Origin: Ectothiorhodospiraceae bacterium | GTDB lineage: Bacteria > Pseudomonadota > Gammaproteobacteria > XJ16 > Halofilaceae | Assembly (NCBI GenBank): GCA_007134775.1 | Contig: SLKC01000172.1 | Coordinates: forward strand, 1-53,104 | Direction of reading: 5' to 3' | Length of the DNA stretch: 53,104 nt | Shown: positions 45,921 through 53,104 of the stretch, piece by piece | Position numbering within the stretch: the stretch's first letter is position 1 | Layout: the number at the start of each line of letters is the position of its first letter | Position numbers and translations under genes: made by a program | The notes under the pieces: model-generated | The model's database searches: none | Seen by the model: the letters and a program-made list of their open reading frames with translations, nothing else | What the model was told of the DNA's origin: nothing

Positions 45921-46952
45921 ATGGTCCGTATCGGGATCGTCGGCGGCACCGGCTACACCGGTGTCGAGCTGCTGCGCCTTCTGAGCAACCATACCCGTGT
46001 CGAGGTTGGGTTCGTGACCTCCCGCGGTGCCGCGGGCACGCGCGTTGACGCGGCCTTCCCCAATCTCCGCGGCTTCTGCGACCTGGAGTTTGTCGACCCC
46101 GGGCGGGCGCCCTATCGGACGTGCGACGTCGTTTTCTTTGCCACGCCGAACGGTACGGCGATGCAACAGGTGCCGGAGTTGCTCAACGCCGGGGTCCGCG
46201 TCATCGATGTCTCCGCGGATTTTCGGCTGCGCGATGCCGCGCTGTGGGCGCGCTGGTACGGGCAGGCACATGCCTGTGCGGAGTACCTGGACGAGGCGGT
46301 CTATGGCCTGCCCGAGCTGCATCGGGGCGCAATACGTGATGCGCGGCTGGTGGCGAATCCGGGATGCTACCCGACAGCGGTGACGCTGGGCTTCCTGCCG
46401 CTGCTTGAGGCCCGTGGCGCGGGGAGTGGTCCGCTGATTGCCGACGCGAAGTCGGGGGCGACGGGGGCCGGGCGCAATGCGCGCGTGGATACCCTGCTGG
46501 CAGAGCAAGGTGACAATCTGCGGGCCTACGCCGCCAGCGGGCATCGCCATCTGCCCGAAATCCGGCAGGCCCTCACGGACGGGGCCGGCGAGGCGATCGA
46601 TCTGACCTTCGTGCCGCACCTGGTGCCGCAGGTGCGGGGCATCCATGCGACGCTGTATGCGGAACTGGCACCGGACGTGGATGCCCAATATCTGTTTGAG
46701 AACCGCTTCAGGGATGAGGCGTTTGTCGATGTCATGCCTGCCGGCAGCCACCCGCAGACCCGCAGCGTGCGCGGTGCGAACGTGTGCCGCCTCGCCGTGC
46801 ATCGGCCGGACCCGGGGAGCCCCCGCGTCGTCGTCCTTGCAGTGATCGATAATCTGGTCAAGGGGGCTGCGGGGCAGGCGATCCAGAATCTCAATCTGAT
46901 GTGCGGTTTCGAAGAACAAGCGGGACTGGTCGTGCCGGGGCTATTGCCCTGA
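45921..46952 (+). CDS. argC: N-acetyl-gamma-glutamyl-phosphate reductase
   Basis: This 343-residue NADPH-dependent enzyme carries out the third step of arginine synthesis. It starts [21 protein letters not shown] (Rossmann dinucleotide fold), has the catalytic cysteine in [11 protein letters not shown] (Cys149), [12 protein letters not shown] and the C-terminal [24 protein letters not shown] chose the ATG at 45921; an in-frame GTG at 45912 is possible, but the open frame further left is antisense to tlpA. No other arg genes are near. The next gene starts 31 nt later on the same strand. Confidence 0.96.
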   Translation: MVRIGIVGGTGYTGVELLRLLSNHTRVEVGFVTSRGAAGTRVDAAFPNLRGFCDLEFVDPGRAPYRTCDVVFFATPNGTAMQQVPELLNAGVRVIDVSADFRLRDAALWARWYGQAHACAEYLDEAVYGLPELHRGAIRDARLVANPGCYPTAVTLGFLPLLEARGAGSGPLIADAKSGATGAGRNARVDTLLAEQGDNLRAYAASGHRHLPEIRQALTDGAGEAIDLTFVPHLVPQVRGIHATLYAELAPDVDAQYLFENRFRDEAFVDVMPAGSHPQTRSVRGANVCRLAVHRPDPGSPRVVVLAVIDNLVKGAAGQAIQNLNLMCGFEEQAGLVVPGLLP

Positions 46953-46983
46953 TGGCTCGTCCGGGACACGTCGACTGAAAATC

Positions 46984-47733
46984 ATGGCCGATTACCCCTA
47001 TAGTGAATCGGGATCGTTCCGTGTGCGGCCGTATCGGCCCGGGCGAACCATCGCCCTGATGGGCGTTCTTGCCGTAGGGGCAATTTTCGGCGGTTGGTCG
47101 CTCTACGAGCTTGGGCGCACCCACGGGGGGGCCGATCAGCGGATGTCGCAGGCCACCGAGGCGCGTCTGCGTATCCAGATCGAGGACCTGCGCGAGCGCG
47201 TGTCCGAGTTGGTGCACGAACGGGCGTTGCTGGAGCGCTCCCGCAGTATCGATGAGAGCGCCTTCGATCGGCTGGAAGGACAGCTGGAGAGGCGCGAACA
47301 ACATATCGGCCACCTTGAAGAGGAACTCGCGTTCTATCGTAGCCTGGTGTCATCCGCGGATGCGGAGACGCAGACGGGCATGAACGTGGAGCGCTTCTCG
47401 CTTTTCGACCAGGGCGATGGCGAATACCGCTACGAACTTGTATTGACCCGGCTCGATCACGATGACACCGAAGCCACGGGTCACGTAGACTTGGAAATAG
47501 AGGGGGCGAAAGACGGTGCGTCGGTACGCATCGCGTGGGCCGACGTCATCGTCGATGAGAGTGCCTCGAACGACTTTGACTTCAAGTATTTTCAGGCTTT
47601 GTCCGGTCGCGTCCGCCTGCCCGACGGCGTTGATCCGGAGACGGTTCATGTCCGTGTCCGACCCGACGACAATGACATTGATGAGGTTGACGAGGAGTTC
47701 GCCTGGGACTCCCTGACCTCTGGAGGCTCTTGA
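46984..47733 (+). CDS. DUF6776-like single-pass coiled-coil membrane protein
   Basis: This 249-residue protein has a short cytoplasmic start, one membrane helix (TIALMGVLAVGAIFGGWSLYEL, about 22-43 in two parts), a coiled coil at about 50-120 (Leu/Glu/Arg heptads) and an acidic C-terminal beta-rich domain. The layout resembles a family now called DUF6776, which I recall beside argC and bactofilin genes in gammaproteobacteria; that identification is from memory. Its stop codon directly abuts the bactofilin ATG, so the two are almost surely translated together. It may anchor or position the bactofilin (inference). Confidence 0.65.
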   Translation: MADYPYSESGSFRVRPYRPGRTIALMGVLAVGAIFGGWSLYELGRTHGGADQRMSQATEARLRIQIEDLRERVSELVHERALLERSRSIDESAFDRLEGQLERREQHIGHLEEELAFYRSLVSSADAETQTGMNVERFSLFDQGDGEYRYELVLTRLDHDDTEATGHVDLEIEGAKDGASVRIAWADVIVDESASNDFDFKYFQALSGRVRLPDGVDPETVHVRVRPDDNDIDEVDEEFAWDSLTSGGS

Positions 47734-48198
47734 ATGCTGGGTAGCAACTCGAAGAAATCCAAGACCACCGGCGCCAAGGTGGATACCGTGATAGGCCACC
47801 AGACGGAGATCAACGGTGATGTCCGTTTCACCGGCGGCCTCCATATCGACGGGGTCATCCGTGGTAACGTCTATGCGGATGCCGATACGGAAGCTGTCGC
47901 TATCGTCAGCGAGCGGGGGCGTATCGAGGGGGAGCTGCGCGTGCCGAGCCTGCTGATCAACGGCCACGTCGCGGGTGATGTCTATGCGTCCGAGCGCCTC
48001 GATCTGGCCAAGGAGGCCCGTATCAAGGGAGACGTCTACTACGCTACGCTCGAGATGGCCGGGGGGGCGGAAATCAACGGGAAGCTGGTGCGTCTCGACG
48101 AGGATAGCCAGCGTTTCCTCGAGCACCAGGAGCCGGCGGCGGGATCGACTGGCGCCGCGGGTGGTGATGGCGAGGCGGCTGGCGAGCGTGAATCTTGA
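47734..48198 (+). CDS. Bactofilin family cytoskeletal protein
   Basis: This 154-residue protein has the bactofilin beta-helix core at about 15-115, with short repeats built on G-x-(I/V/L) turns: TEINGDVRFTGGLHIDGVIRG, RIEGELRVPSLLINGHVAGDV, RIKGDVYYATLEMAGGAEINGKL (each 10-23 residues). Disordered polar tails flank it. Bactofilins polymerise without nucleotides and scaffold cell-wall enzymes, frequently M23 peptidases. It begins right after the stop codon of the coiled-coil membrane protein. An M23 peptidase gene lies about 1.6 kb downstream on the other strand. Confidence 0.9.
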   Translation: MLGSNSKKSKTTGAKVDTVIGHQTEINGDVRFTGGLHIDGVIRGNVYADADTEAVAIVSERGRIEGELRVPSLLINGHVAGDVYASERLDLAKEARIKGDVYYATLEMAGGAEINGKLVRLDEDSQRFLEHQEPAAGSTGAAGGDGEAAGERES

Positions 48199-48268
48199 CC
48201 GGCTTGTTGCGTCCCGCTATTGTGGAGCTAATTGAGGCATTTTGCCGACATCTTAGAGAGTCCAGCTG

Positions 48269-48625
48269 ATGGCGCACGAAGCGGCGATGGCCGAGGAATC
48301 CCCGCTCATTTTTACCGAGAGCGCGGCCCATAAGGTCAAGGGCCTGATCGAGGAAGAGGGTGATCCGAACCTGATGCTGCGCGTCTTCGTCGCGGGCGGA
48401 GGCTGTAGCGGCTTCCAGTACGGCTTTACCTTCGACGATGAGGTCCAGGACGGCGACACCGAGGTCGAGAATGGCGGTGTCAAGCTGCTCATCGATCCGA
48501 TGAGCTTTCTCTACCTGCAGGGCGCGGAGATCGATTACACGGAGGGGCTCGAGGGGGCCCAGTTCGTGATCCGCAATCCCAACGCCGTAACCACATGCGG
48601 GTGCGGCCAGTCCTTTTCGGCCTGA
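48269..48625 (+). CDS. erpA: Iron-sulfur cluster insertion protein ErpA
   Basis: This 118-residue A-type carrier has the three cluster cysteines: Cys46 in [12 protein letters not shown] and Cys110/Cys112 in [11 protein letters not shown]. The N-terminal [17 protein letters not shown] and the [18 protein letters not shown] segment match ErpA rather than IscA or SufA. It delivers [4Fe-4S] clusters to apoproteins such as IspG. AGAGAG lies about 10 nt before the ATG. With apbC it is the second Fe-S trafficking gene in the window. It converges with anmK. Confidence 0.93.
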   Translation: MAHEAAMAEESPLIFTESAAHKVKGLIEEEGDPNLMLRVFVAGGGCSGFQYGFTFDDEVQDGDTEVENGGVKLLIDPMSFLYLQGAEIDYTEGLEGAQFVIRNPNAVTTCGCGQSFSA

Positions 48626-48654
48626 GCCGGCCTGAATTGGGTCGCAGGCGCGCC

Positions 48655-49791
48655 CTACTGTGGAGCCCGGGTGTGGGCCCCCAGTACTAGGCTCTGACGT
48701 GCTCCCGTAACGGCAGGGAGGTTGCCGGCGCGACAGAGCAGCCGCTGACGGGCCAGCCAGGCGAACGCGGCCGCCTCCACCTGTTGCGGGGGGAGGCCAT
48801 ACGGGGCCGTTGATTCGACGACGGCGCCGGGCAGCAGGTGTGCGAGACGTCCCATCAGATGCCGATTGTAGGCCCCACCCCCACACACCAGTAAGCGCTG
48901 GGCCTGTGGCATTTCCGCCGCCAGCGCATCGGCGACCGTGCGCGCGGTCAGCTCGGCCAGCGTCGCTTGCACGTCGGCAGCGGCGACGGTGGCTGGTACT
49001 TTCGCGCGTCTGGCGTCGAGCCAAGCCGCATTGAAGTGCTCGCGTCCCGTGCTCTTCGGCGGTGACCGCGAAAAATAGGGGTCATCGAGCAGGTGCGCGA
49101 GCAAGCGTTCATCGATCTGGCCGCGTGCGGCTTGCGCGCCGTCATGGTCGTAAGTGGCGCCGGTCGTGCGCGTGCACCAGAGGTCGAGCAGGACGTTGGC
49201 GGGCCCGGTGTCGAAACCGCGTATTGGGGCGTTGCCGGCAGCCGGCAGTAGGGTCAGATTGGCGATCCCGCCGAGGTTGAGGACCGCGCGTGCCTCGTCC
49301 TGGGCAGTAAACATTGCGGCATGGAAGGCCGGAGTCAGCGGAGCCCCCTCGCCACCAGCGGCGATATCGGCACGGCGGAAGTCGGTGACGATGTCGACGC
49401 CGCTGAGTACGGCGAGGCGATTCGGGTCCGTGATCTGGACACTCGTCGGGTAGTCCGCCTTCGGCTGGTGGAGCAATGTGGGGCCGTGGCAGCCGATCGC
49501 GCGGATCGGGTTTGCGTCGATGTTTCGGCCTTCGACAAGCGAGTGCGTCACGGCGGCGGCCTCGTCGGCGAGCCGCGCGTCCAGCTCGGCGGCGTCGACC
49601 AGGCTTGTGCTCCGCATCGCAGCCAGGATCCGCTCGCGCAGCGTCGGGTCAAAAGGGTAGTAGCGATGTGCGATGACCTGCGTGGGCGTGTCGTCGCCCA
49701 GGGCAACGAGGCAGCCGTCGATACCATCGGCGCTGGTCCCCGACATCAAGCCAATAAAGAGGCCGTCGGCTTCACTGCTCGGCGGCGGCAT
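48655..49791 (-). CDS. anmK: Anhydro-N-acetylmuramic acid kinase
   Basis: This 378-residue ASKHA-fold kinase cleaves and phosphorylates 1,6-anhydroMurNAc to MurNAc-6-phosphate in peptidoglycan recycling. It shows LMSGTSADGIDGCLVAL, AIGCHGPTLLHQP, AVLNLGGIANLTLLP, GFDTGPANVLLD and LLVCGGGAYNRHLM. Its start overlaps the 3' end of the M23 peptidase gene by 20 nt. With amgK and murU elsewhere in the window, it supports the route anhMurNAc to MurNAc-6-P to MurNAc to UDP-MurNAc; the MurNAc-6-P phosphatase MupP is not recognised here. Confidence 0.95.
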   Translation of the reverse strand: MPPPSSEADGLFIGLMSGTSADGIDGCLVALGDDTPTQVIAHRYYPFDPTLRERILAAMRSTSLVDAAELDARLADEAAAVTHSLVEGRNIDANPIRAIGCHGPTLLHQPKADYPTSVQITDPNRLAVLSGVDIVTDFRRADIAAGGEGAPLTPAFHAAMFTAQDEARAVLNLGGIANLTLLPAAGNAPIRGFDTGPANVLLDLWCTRTTGATYDHDGAQAARGQIDERLLAHLLDDPYFSRSPPKSTGREHFNAAWLDARRAKVPATVAAADVQATLAELTARTVADALAAEMPQAQRLLVCGGGAYNRHLMGRLAHLLPGAVVESTAPYGLPPQQVEAAAFAWLARQRLLCRAGNLPAVTGARQSLVLGAHTRAPQ

Positions 49792-51145
49792 GGGTGCGTT
49801 CGAGCGCTTCCAACTGGGCCATGAGCGGTGATGCTGTTGCCGCGAAATGATCCCGGTATTCGTGGGGAACCGGGTCGCCGCTGGGTAGTTCGACGGTCTC
49901 CGGATCGCGATGGATGCCGTCGATCAGGAACTCGTAGTGGACGTGGGGGCCGGTCGCCAACCCACTCTCACCGACATAGCCGATGATATCGCCCTGGCTG
50001 ACACGGCTCCCGTGATCAACGCCCGCGCGGAATCGTGACAGGTGTGCGTAGAGCGTTCGATAGCGCTCGCCATGCTGGATCACGACCGTGCGGCCATAGC
50101 CCCCGTTCCAGCCGCGTTGGACGAGGCGGCCATCGCCAGTCGCCCGAATCGGTGTGCCCGGCGCTGCTGCATAATCGACCCCCGTGTGATCGCGGATCTC
50201 GTGCAACTCCGGATGGCGTCGTGGTCCGAAGCCGGAGGTGATACGCGTGTATTCCACCGGGGCCCGCAGGAAAGCCCGTCGAACCGAGGTGCCCTCGGGG
50301 GTGAAGTAGTCGGTGTCGCCGTCGGGATCGGTGTAGCGCACCGCGCGATACGTATCTCCCCGGTTCACGAATTTTGCAGCAAGCACTGCGCCATCGCGGA
50401 CATGATCGCCGTCGAGGTAGAAGGATTCGTAGATGACATGGAAACGGTCGCCCTTGCGCAGGTCCAGCGCAAAATCGATATCCCAGGCGAAGATATGGGC
50501 AAGGTCGAGTGTGGTGCCGTCGCCGAGGCCGGCCGCGTTGCCGGCCTGCATCAGCGAGTGCCGAATGGTCCCCGAGGCGTGGTGGACGCGTCGCTCAAGG
50601 GGGATTTCGGTCTCGCGGCTACTGAAGCCCTCGTCGTGGCGTTCGAACCGGAGTCGGCTTGATGCCGATGGCTCATGGACGAGCTGCCTCAATGCCTCGT
50701 CGGCGTCCAGCCCAAGGTGGATGACCTCACCCGGGCGCAACGTTGCAAGGCGTCCGCCGTGCTCCGTGGTTTGCGTCAGTTGGTGTACGGTTGCCGGCGA
50801 GATACCCTCGTTGGCCAACAGCCTGGATAGCGTGTCACCGGAATCGACGGTCACCGTGTGCCAGGTGAGCTGCCGGTCCGTGTCCGATGATTCGCCCGAT
50901 TGCTTCGTTGCCGTGGACGCAGAAGAAGCGACGCCATTGCTTGACAGCAAGTCGTCAATGGGCGCCTCGCCGGACGGCACGGTATCCGCCCAGCCCGGGC
51001 CGGAGATCGCGAAAAGAATGAGAAGTGCCCCCGCAATCGACGTGCCGGCCGAACCAAGCTTGCGGAATGGGCCGCTGGACAGGCACAAACCGTCTGCCTG
51101 CCTAGTCATCCTTGTACCGGGATGCTGCCAGGATGTTGGAGTCAC
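49772..51145 (-). CDS. LysM-M23 family peptidoglycan DD-endopeptidase (MepM-like)
   Basis: This 457-residue envelope protein has an N-terminal hydrophobic segment (SIAGALLILFAISGPGWA), a LysM/OapA-like module at about 95-150 (VDSGDTLSRLLANEGISPATV), a middle domain and a C-terminal lysostaphin-like M23 domain with zinc ligands in DHTGVDYAAAPGTPI and TGPHVHYEFLIDG. It probably cuts 3-4 cross-links to allow wall growth. The start is uncertain: the GTG at 51143-51145 has GAGAG upstream; an ATG at 51107-51109 would shorten it by 12 residues. anmK follows with a 20-nt overlap. Confidence 0.9.
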   Translation of the reverse strand: MTPTSWQHPGTRMTRQADGLCLSSGPFRKLGSAGTSIAGALLILFAISGPGWADTVPSGEAPIDDLLSSNGVASSASTATKQSGESSDTDRQLTWHTVTVDSGDTLSRLLANEGISPATVHQLTQTTEHGGRLATLRPGEVIHLGLDADEALRQLVHEPSASSRLRFERHDEGFSSRETEIPLERRVHHASGTIRHSLMQAGNAAGLGDGTTLDLAHIFAWDIDFALDLRKGDRFHVIYESFYLDGDHVRDGAVLAAKFVNRGDTYRAVRYTDPDGDTDYFTPEGTSVRRAFLRAPVEYTRITSGFGPRRHPELHEIRDHTGVDYAAAPGTPIRATGDGRLVQRGWNGGYGRTVVIQHGERYRTLYAHLSRFRAGVDHGSRVSQGDIIGYVGESGLATGPHVHYEFLIDGIHRDPETVELPSGDPVPHEYRDHFAATASPLMAQLEALERTHAAAEQ

Positions 51146-51162
51146 GATCAGAATCTCTCGGG

Positions 51163-51176
51163 AGGTAGCGCTACCT
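51163..51176. promoter_or_regulatory. 14-bp perfect palindrome upstream of the M23 peptidase gene
   Basis: AGGTAGCGCTACCT is a perfect palindrome 18 nt before the GTG start of the M23 gene, in the 220-nt space shared with tyrS. It could be an operator or a hairpin in the mRNA leader. No regulator family is recognised. Confidence 0.4.
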
Positions 51177-51365
51177 TGCCGAACTGGATTGAGGGGGTCA
51201 ATAGCTCGATGTCGAGGTGTGGCGGTCCGGCCGTGAAGCGGATGAAGGGATTCCGGCGAGTCGCTACAATGGCCTGCTTACGCGCATGCCTGCGGCCTCG
51301 TGACCCACGGCCCGGCTCGCGTTCGCTTAGCCCGCCTTGTGGCTTCAGCCGGAGACAGATGAACC

Positions 51366-52571
<1,206 letters not shown>

Positions 52572-52593
52572 CGTTGCAGTGCCCTCGGGGTTG

Positions 52594-52621
52594 TTGACCT
52601 CCGCCAAACCGCTTGTATAAT
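52594..52621 (+). promoter_or_regulatory. rrn promoter P1
   Basis: TTGACC (52594-52599), 16 bp, TATAAT (52616-52621), followed by the GC-rich discriminator GCGCGCC. The near-consensus boxes and the GC-rich start suggest a strong, stringently controlled rRNA promoter. Confidence 0.85.
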
Positions 52622-52690
52622 GCGCGCCTCGCCGGCCGGGCCGGCCGCCCGAAACCTCGGCGCTCTTCCTAACTTGGTGAGTTGCACTGG

Positions 52691-52718
52691 TTGACGGTCG
52701 GAGTCGCGGATGTATAAT
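52691..52718 (+). promoter_or_regulatory. rrn promoter P2
   Basis: TTGACG (52691-52696), 16 bp, TATAAT (52713-52718), followed by ACGCGCTCC. It lies 97 bp after P1 with the same spacer length, a typical tandem rrn promoter. Confidence 0.85.
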
Positions 52719-52770
52719 ACGCGCTCCTCGCTACGGCGAGCCGACTGAGCCGAGTCGGATGAACAGGGGG

Positions 52771-52799
52771 TTGACCTTGGGGATTCGGCTCAGTAAAAT
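52771..52799 (+). promoter_or_regulatory. Possible third rrn promoter P3
   Basis: TTGACC (52771-52776), 17 bp, TAAAAT (52794-52799). It is close to consensus but immediately precedes the boxB/boxA antitermination element; the discriminator is not GC-rich, so control may differ from P1 and P2. Confidence 0.6.
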
Positions 52800-52810
52800 G
52801 TGAAGGCTCA

Positions 52811-52838
52811 GCCAGGGGCACCTGGCGCTCTTTGACAA
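52811..52838 (+). promoter_or_regulatory. rrn leader boxB-boxA antitermination element
   Basis: GCCAGG (52811-52816) and CCTGGC (52821-52826) form a boxB-like hairpin with a GGCA loop. GCTCTTTGACAA (52827-52838) directly follows and matches boxA (TGCTCTTTAACA in E. coli). Such leaders bind NusB/NusE for rRNA antitermination. Confidence 0.85.
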
Positions 52839-52987
52839 TTCGGATCGAGTGACTTGTGTGGGCGCTCATGTCGGACGTTTGCAGTACGTAAACGATTCGG
52901 TGGAAGCGTCCCGGAACTTGCTTTGAGCAAGCCGGGTCAGCCTCTTCACCCAGCAGTTTCGCAGTCATCCGTGACTGCAACCGCTTT
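52839..52987 (+). other. 16S rRNA leader with processing hairpins
   Basis: This leader follows boxA and ends at the mature 16S 5' end. CTTGCT and AGCAAG (52917-52931) form a 6-bp hairpin, and GCAGTCA and TGACTGC (about 52962-52979) form a perfect 7-bp hairpin just before the 16S gene. They are probably part of the RNase III processing structure, whose other strand lies beyond the window. No protein gene is present. Confidence 0.55.
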
Positions 52988-53104
52988 AAACTGAAGAGTT
53001 TGATCCTGGCTCAGATTGAACGCTGGCGGCATGCTTAAGACATGCAAGTCGAACGGTAACGGGCCCTTCGGGGTGCCGACGAGTGGCGGACGGGTGAGTA
53101 ATGC
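52988..53104 (+). rRNA. rrs: 16S ribosomal RNA, 5' part (runs off the window)
   Basis: The sequence from AAACTGAAGAGTTTGAT onward aligns with the E. coli 16S start AAATTGAAGAG. It contains the universal 27F primer region AGAGTTTGATCCTGGCTCAG, then GAACGCTGGCGGCATGCTTA, CATGCAAGTCGAACGG, the V1 loop and GTGGCGGACGGGTGAGTAAT. The first 117 nt are visible. GGCGGCATGCTTAA is typical of Gammaproteobacteria. Confidence 0.98.

Overview
The window is one continuous stretch of a high-GC gammaproteobacterial chromosome. The gene families, the gene order and the start of a 16S rRNA gene at the right edge point to Gammaproteobacteria, most likely an Ectothiorhodospiraceae/Chromatiales-like halophile; the genus is inference. 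Many envelope and exported proteins are Asp/Glu-rich. I see no insertion sequence, prophage, CRISPR array or tRNA gene. Genes are tightly packed, often with 4-nt start/stop overlaps.

Layout, left to right. 1-13 kb is central carbon metabolism: the end of a GH57 glucan hydrolase, malQ, glgP (alpha-glucan turnover), rpoD, then tkt-gap-pgk-pyk. 12.9-17.2 kb has purC, bfd behind a Fur-box promoter, an orphan manganese-type binding protein behind a large palindromic operator, and purE-purK. 17.2-21.5 kb is a four-gene minus-strand run (amgK, murU, a GCS2-type ligase, an AstE-like deacylase). 21.6-29.6 kb holds yfaZ, mazG, a DUF1461/Lit-like membrane protein, sixA, then an RnfB-like ferredoxin-nth-DUF1841 run, a porin and metG. 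29.8-41.1 kb has apbC/mrp and the complete phosphate locus pstS-pstC-pstA-pstB-(Yip1-like)-phoB-phoR-phoU. 41.2-48.6 kb has a HAD phosphatase, rppH-ptsP, tlpA-like/hemJ, argC, a coiled-coil membrane protein with a bactofilin, and erpA. The right end (anmK, an M23 peptidase, tyrS, then an rrn operon) has, from memory, the same order as in Pseudomonas aeruginosa.

The strongest regulatory signal is a set of four-unit direct repeats, each unit resembling NNGTCAY and repeating every 11 bp. They lie upstream of the porin (26266-26305), pstS (31283-31322), pstC (32439-32478) and phoB (38153-38192). These have the architecture of tandem PhoB boxes. They suggest a local Pho regulon that includes an unlinked porin, a second promoter for the permease genes, and autoregulation of phoBR-phoU. 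The porin is therefore probably a phosphate-starvation porin.

Other points of interest: PstC and PstA both carry large extracytoplasmic insertions (a WD40-like propeller and a coiled coil); a Yip1-like membrane protein sits between pstB and phoB; the Mn-type binding protein has no transporter partner nearby; and a ligase/deacylase pair lies downstream of the MurNAc recycling genes. Peptidoglycan recycling appears twice (amgK-murU and anmK), consistent with the anhMurNAc to UDP-MurNAc salvage route. All functions are read from motifs and remembered family features; no database search was run.
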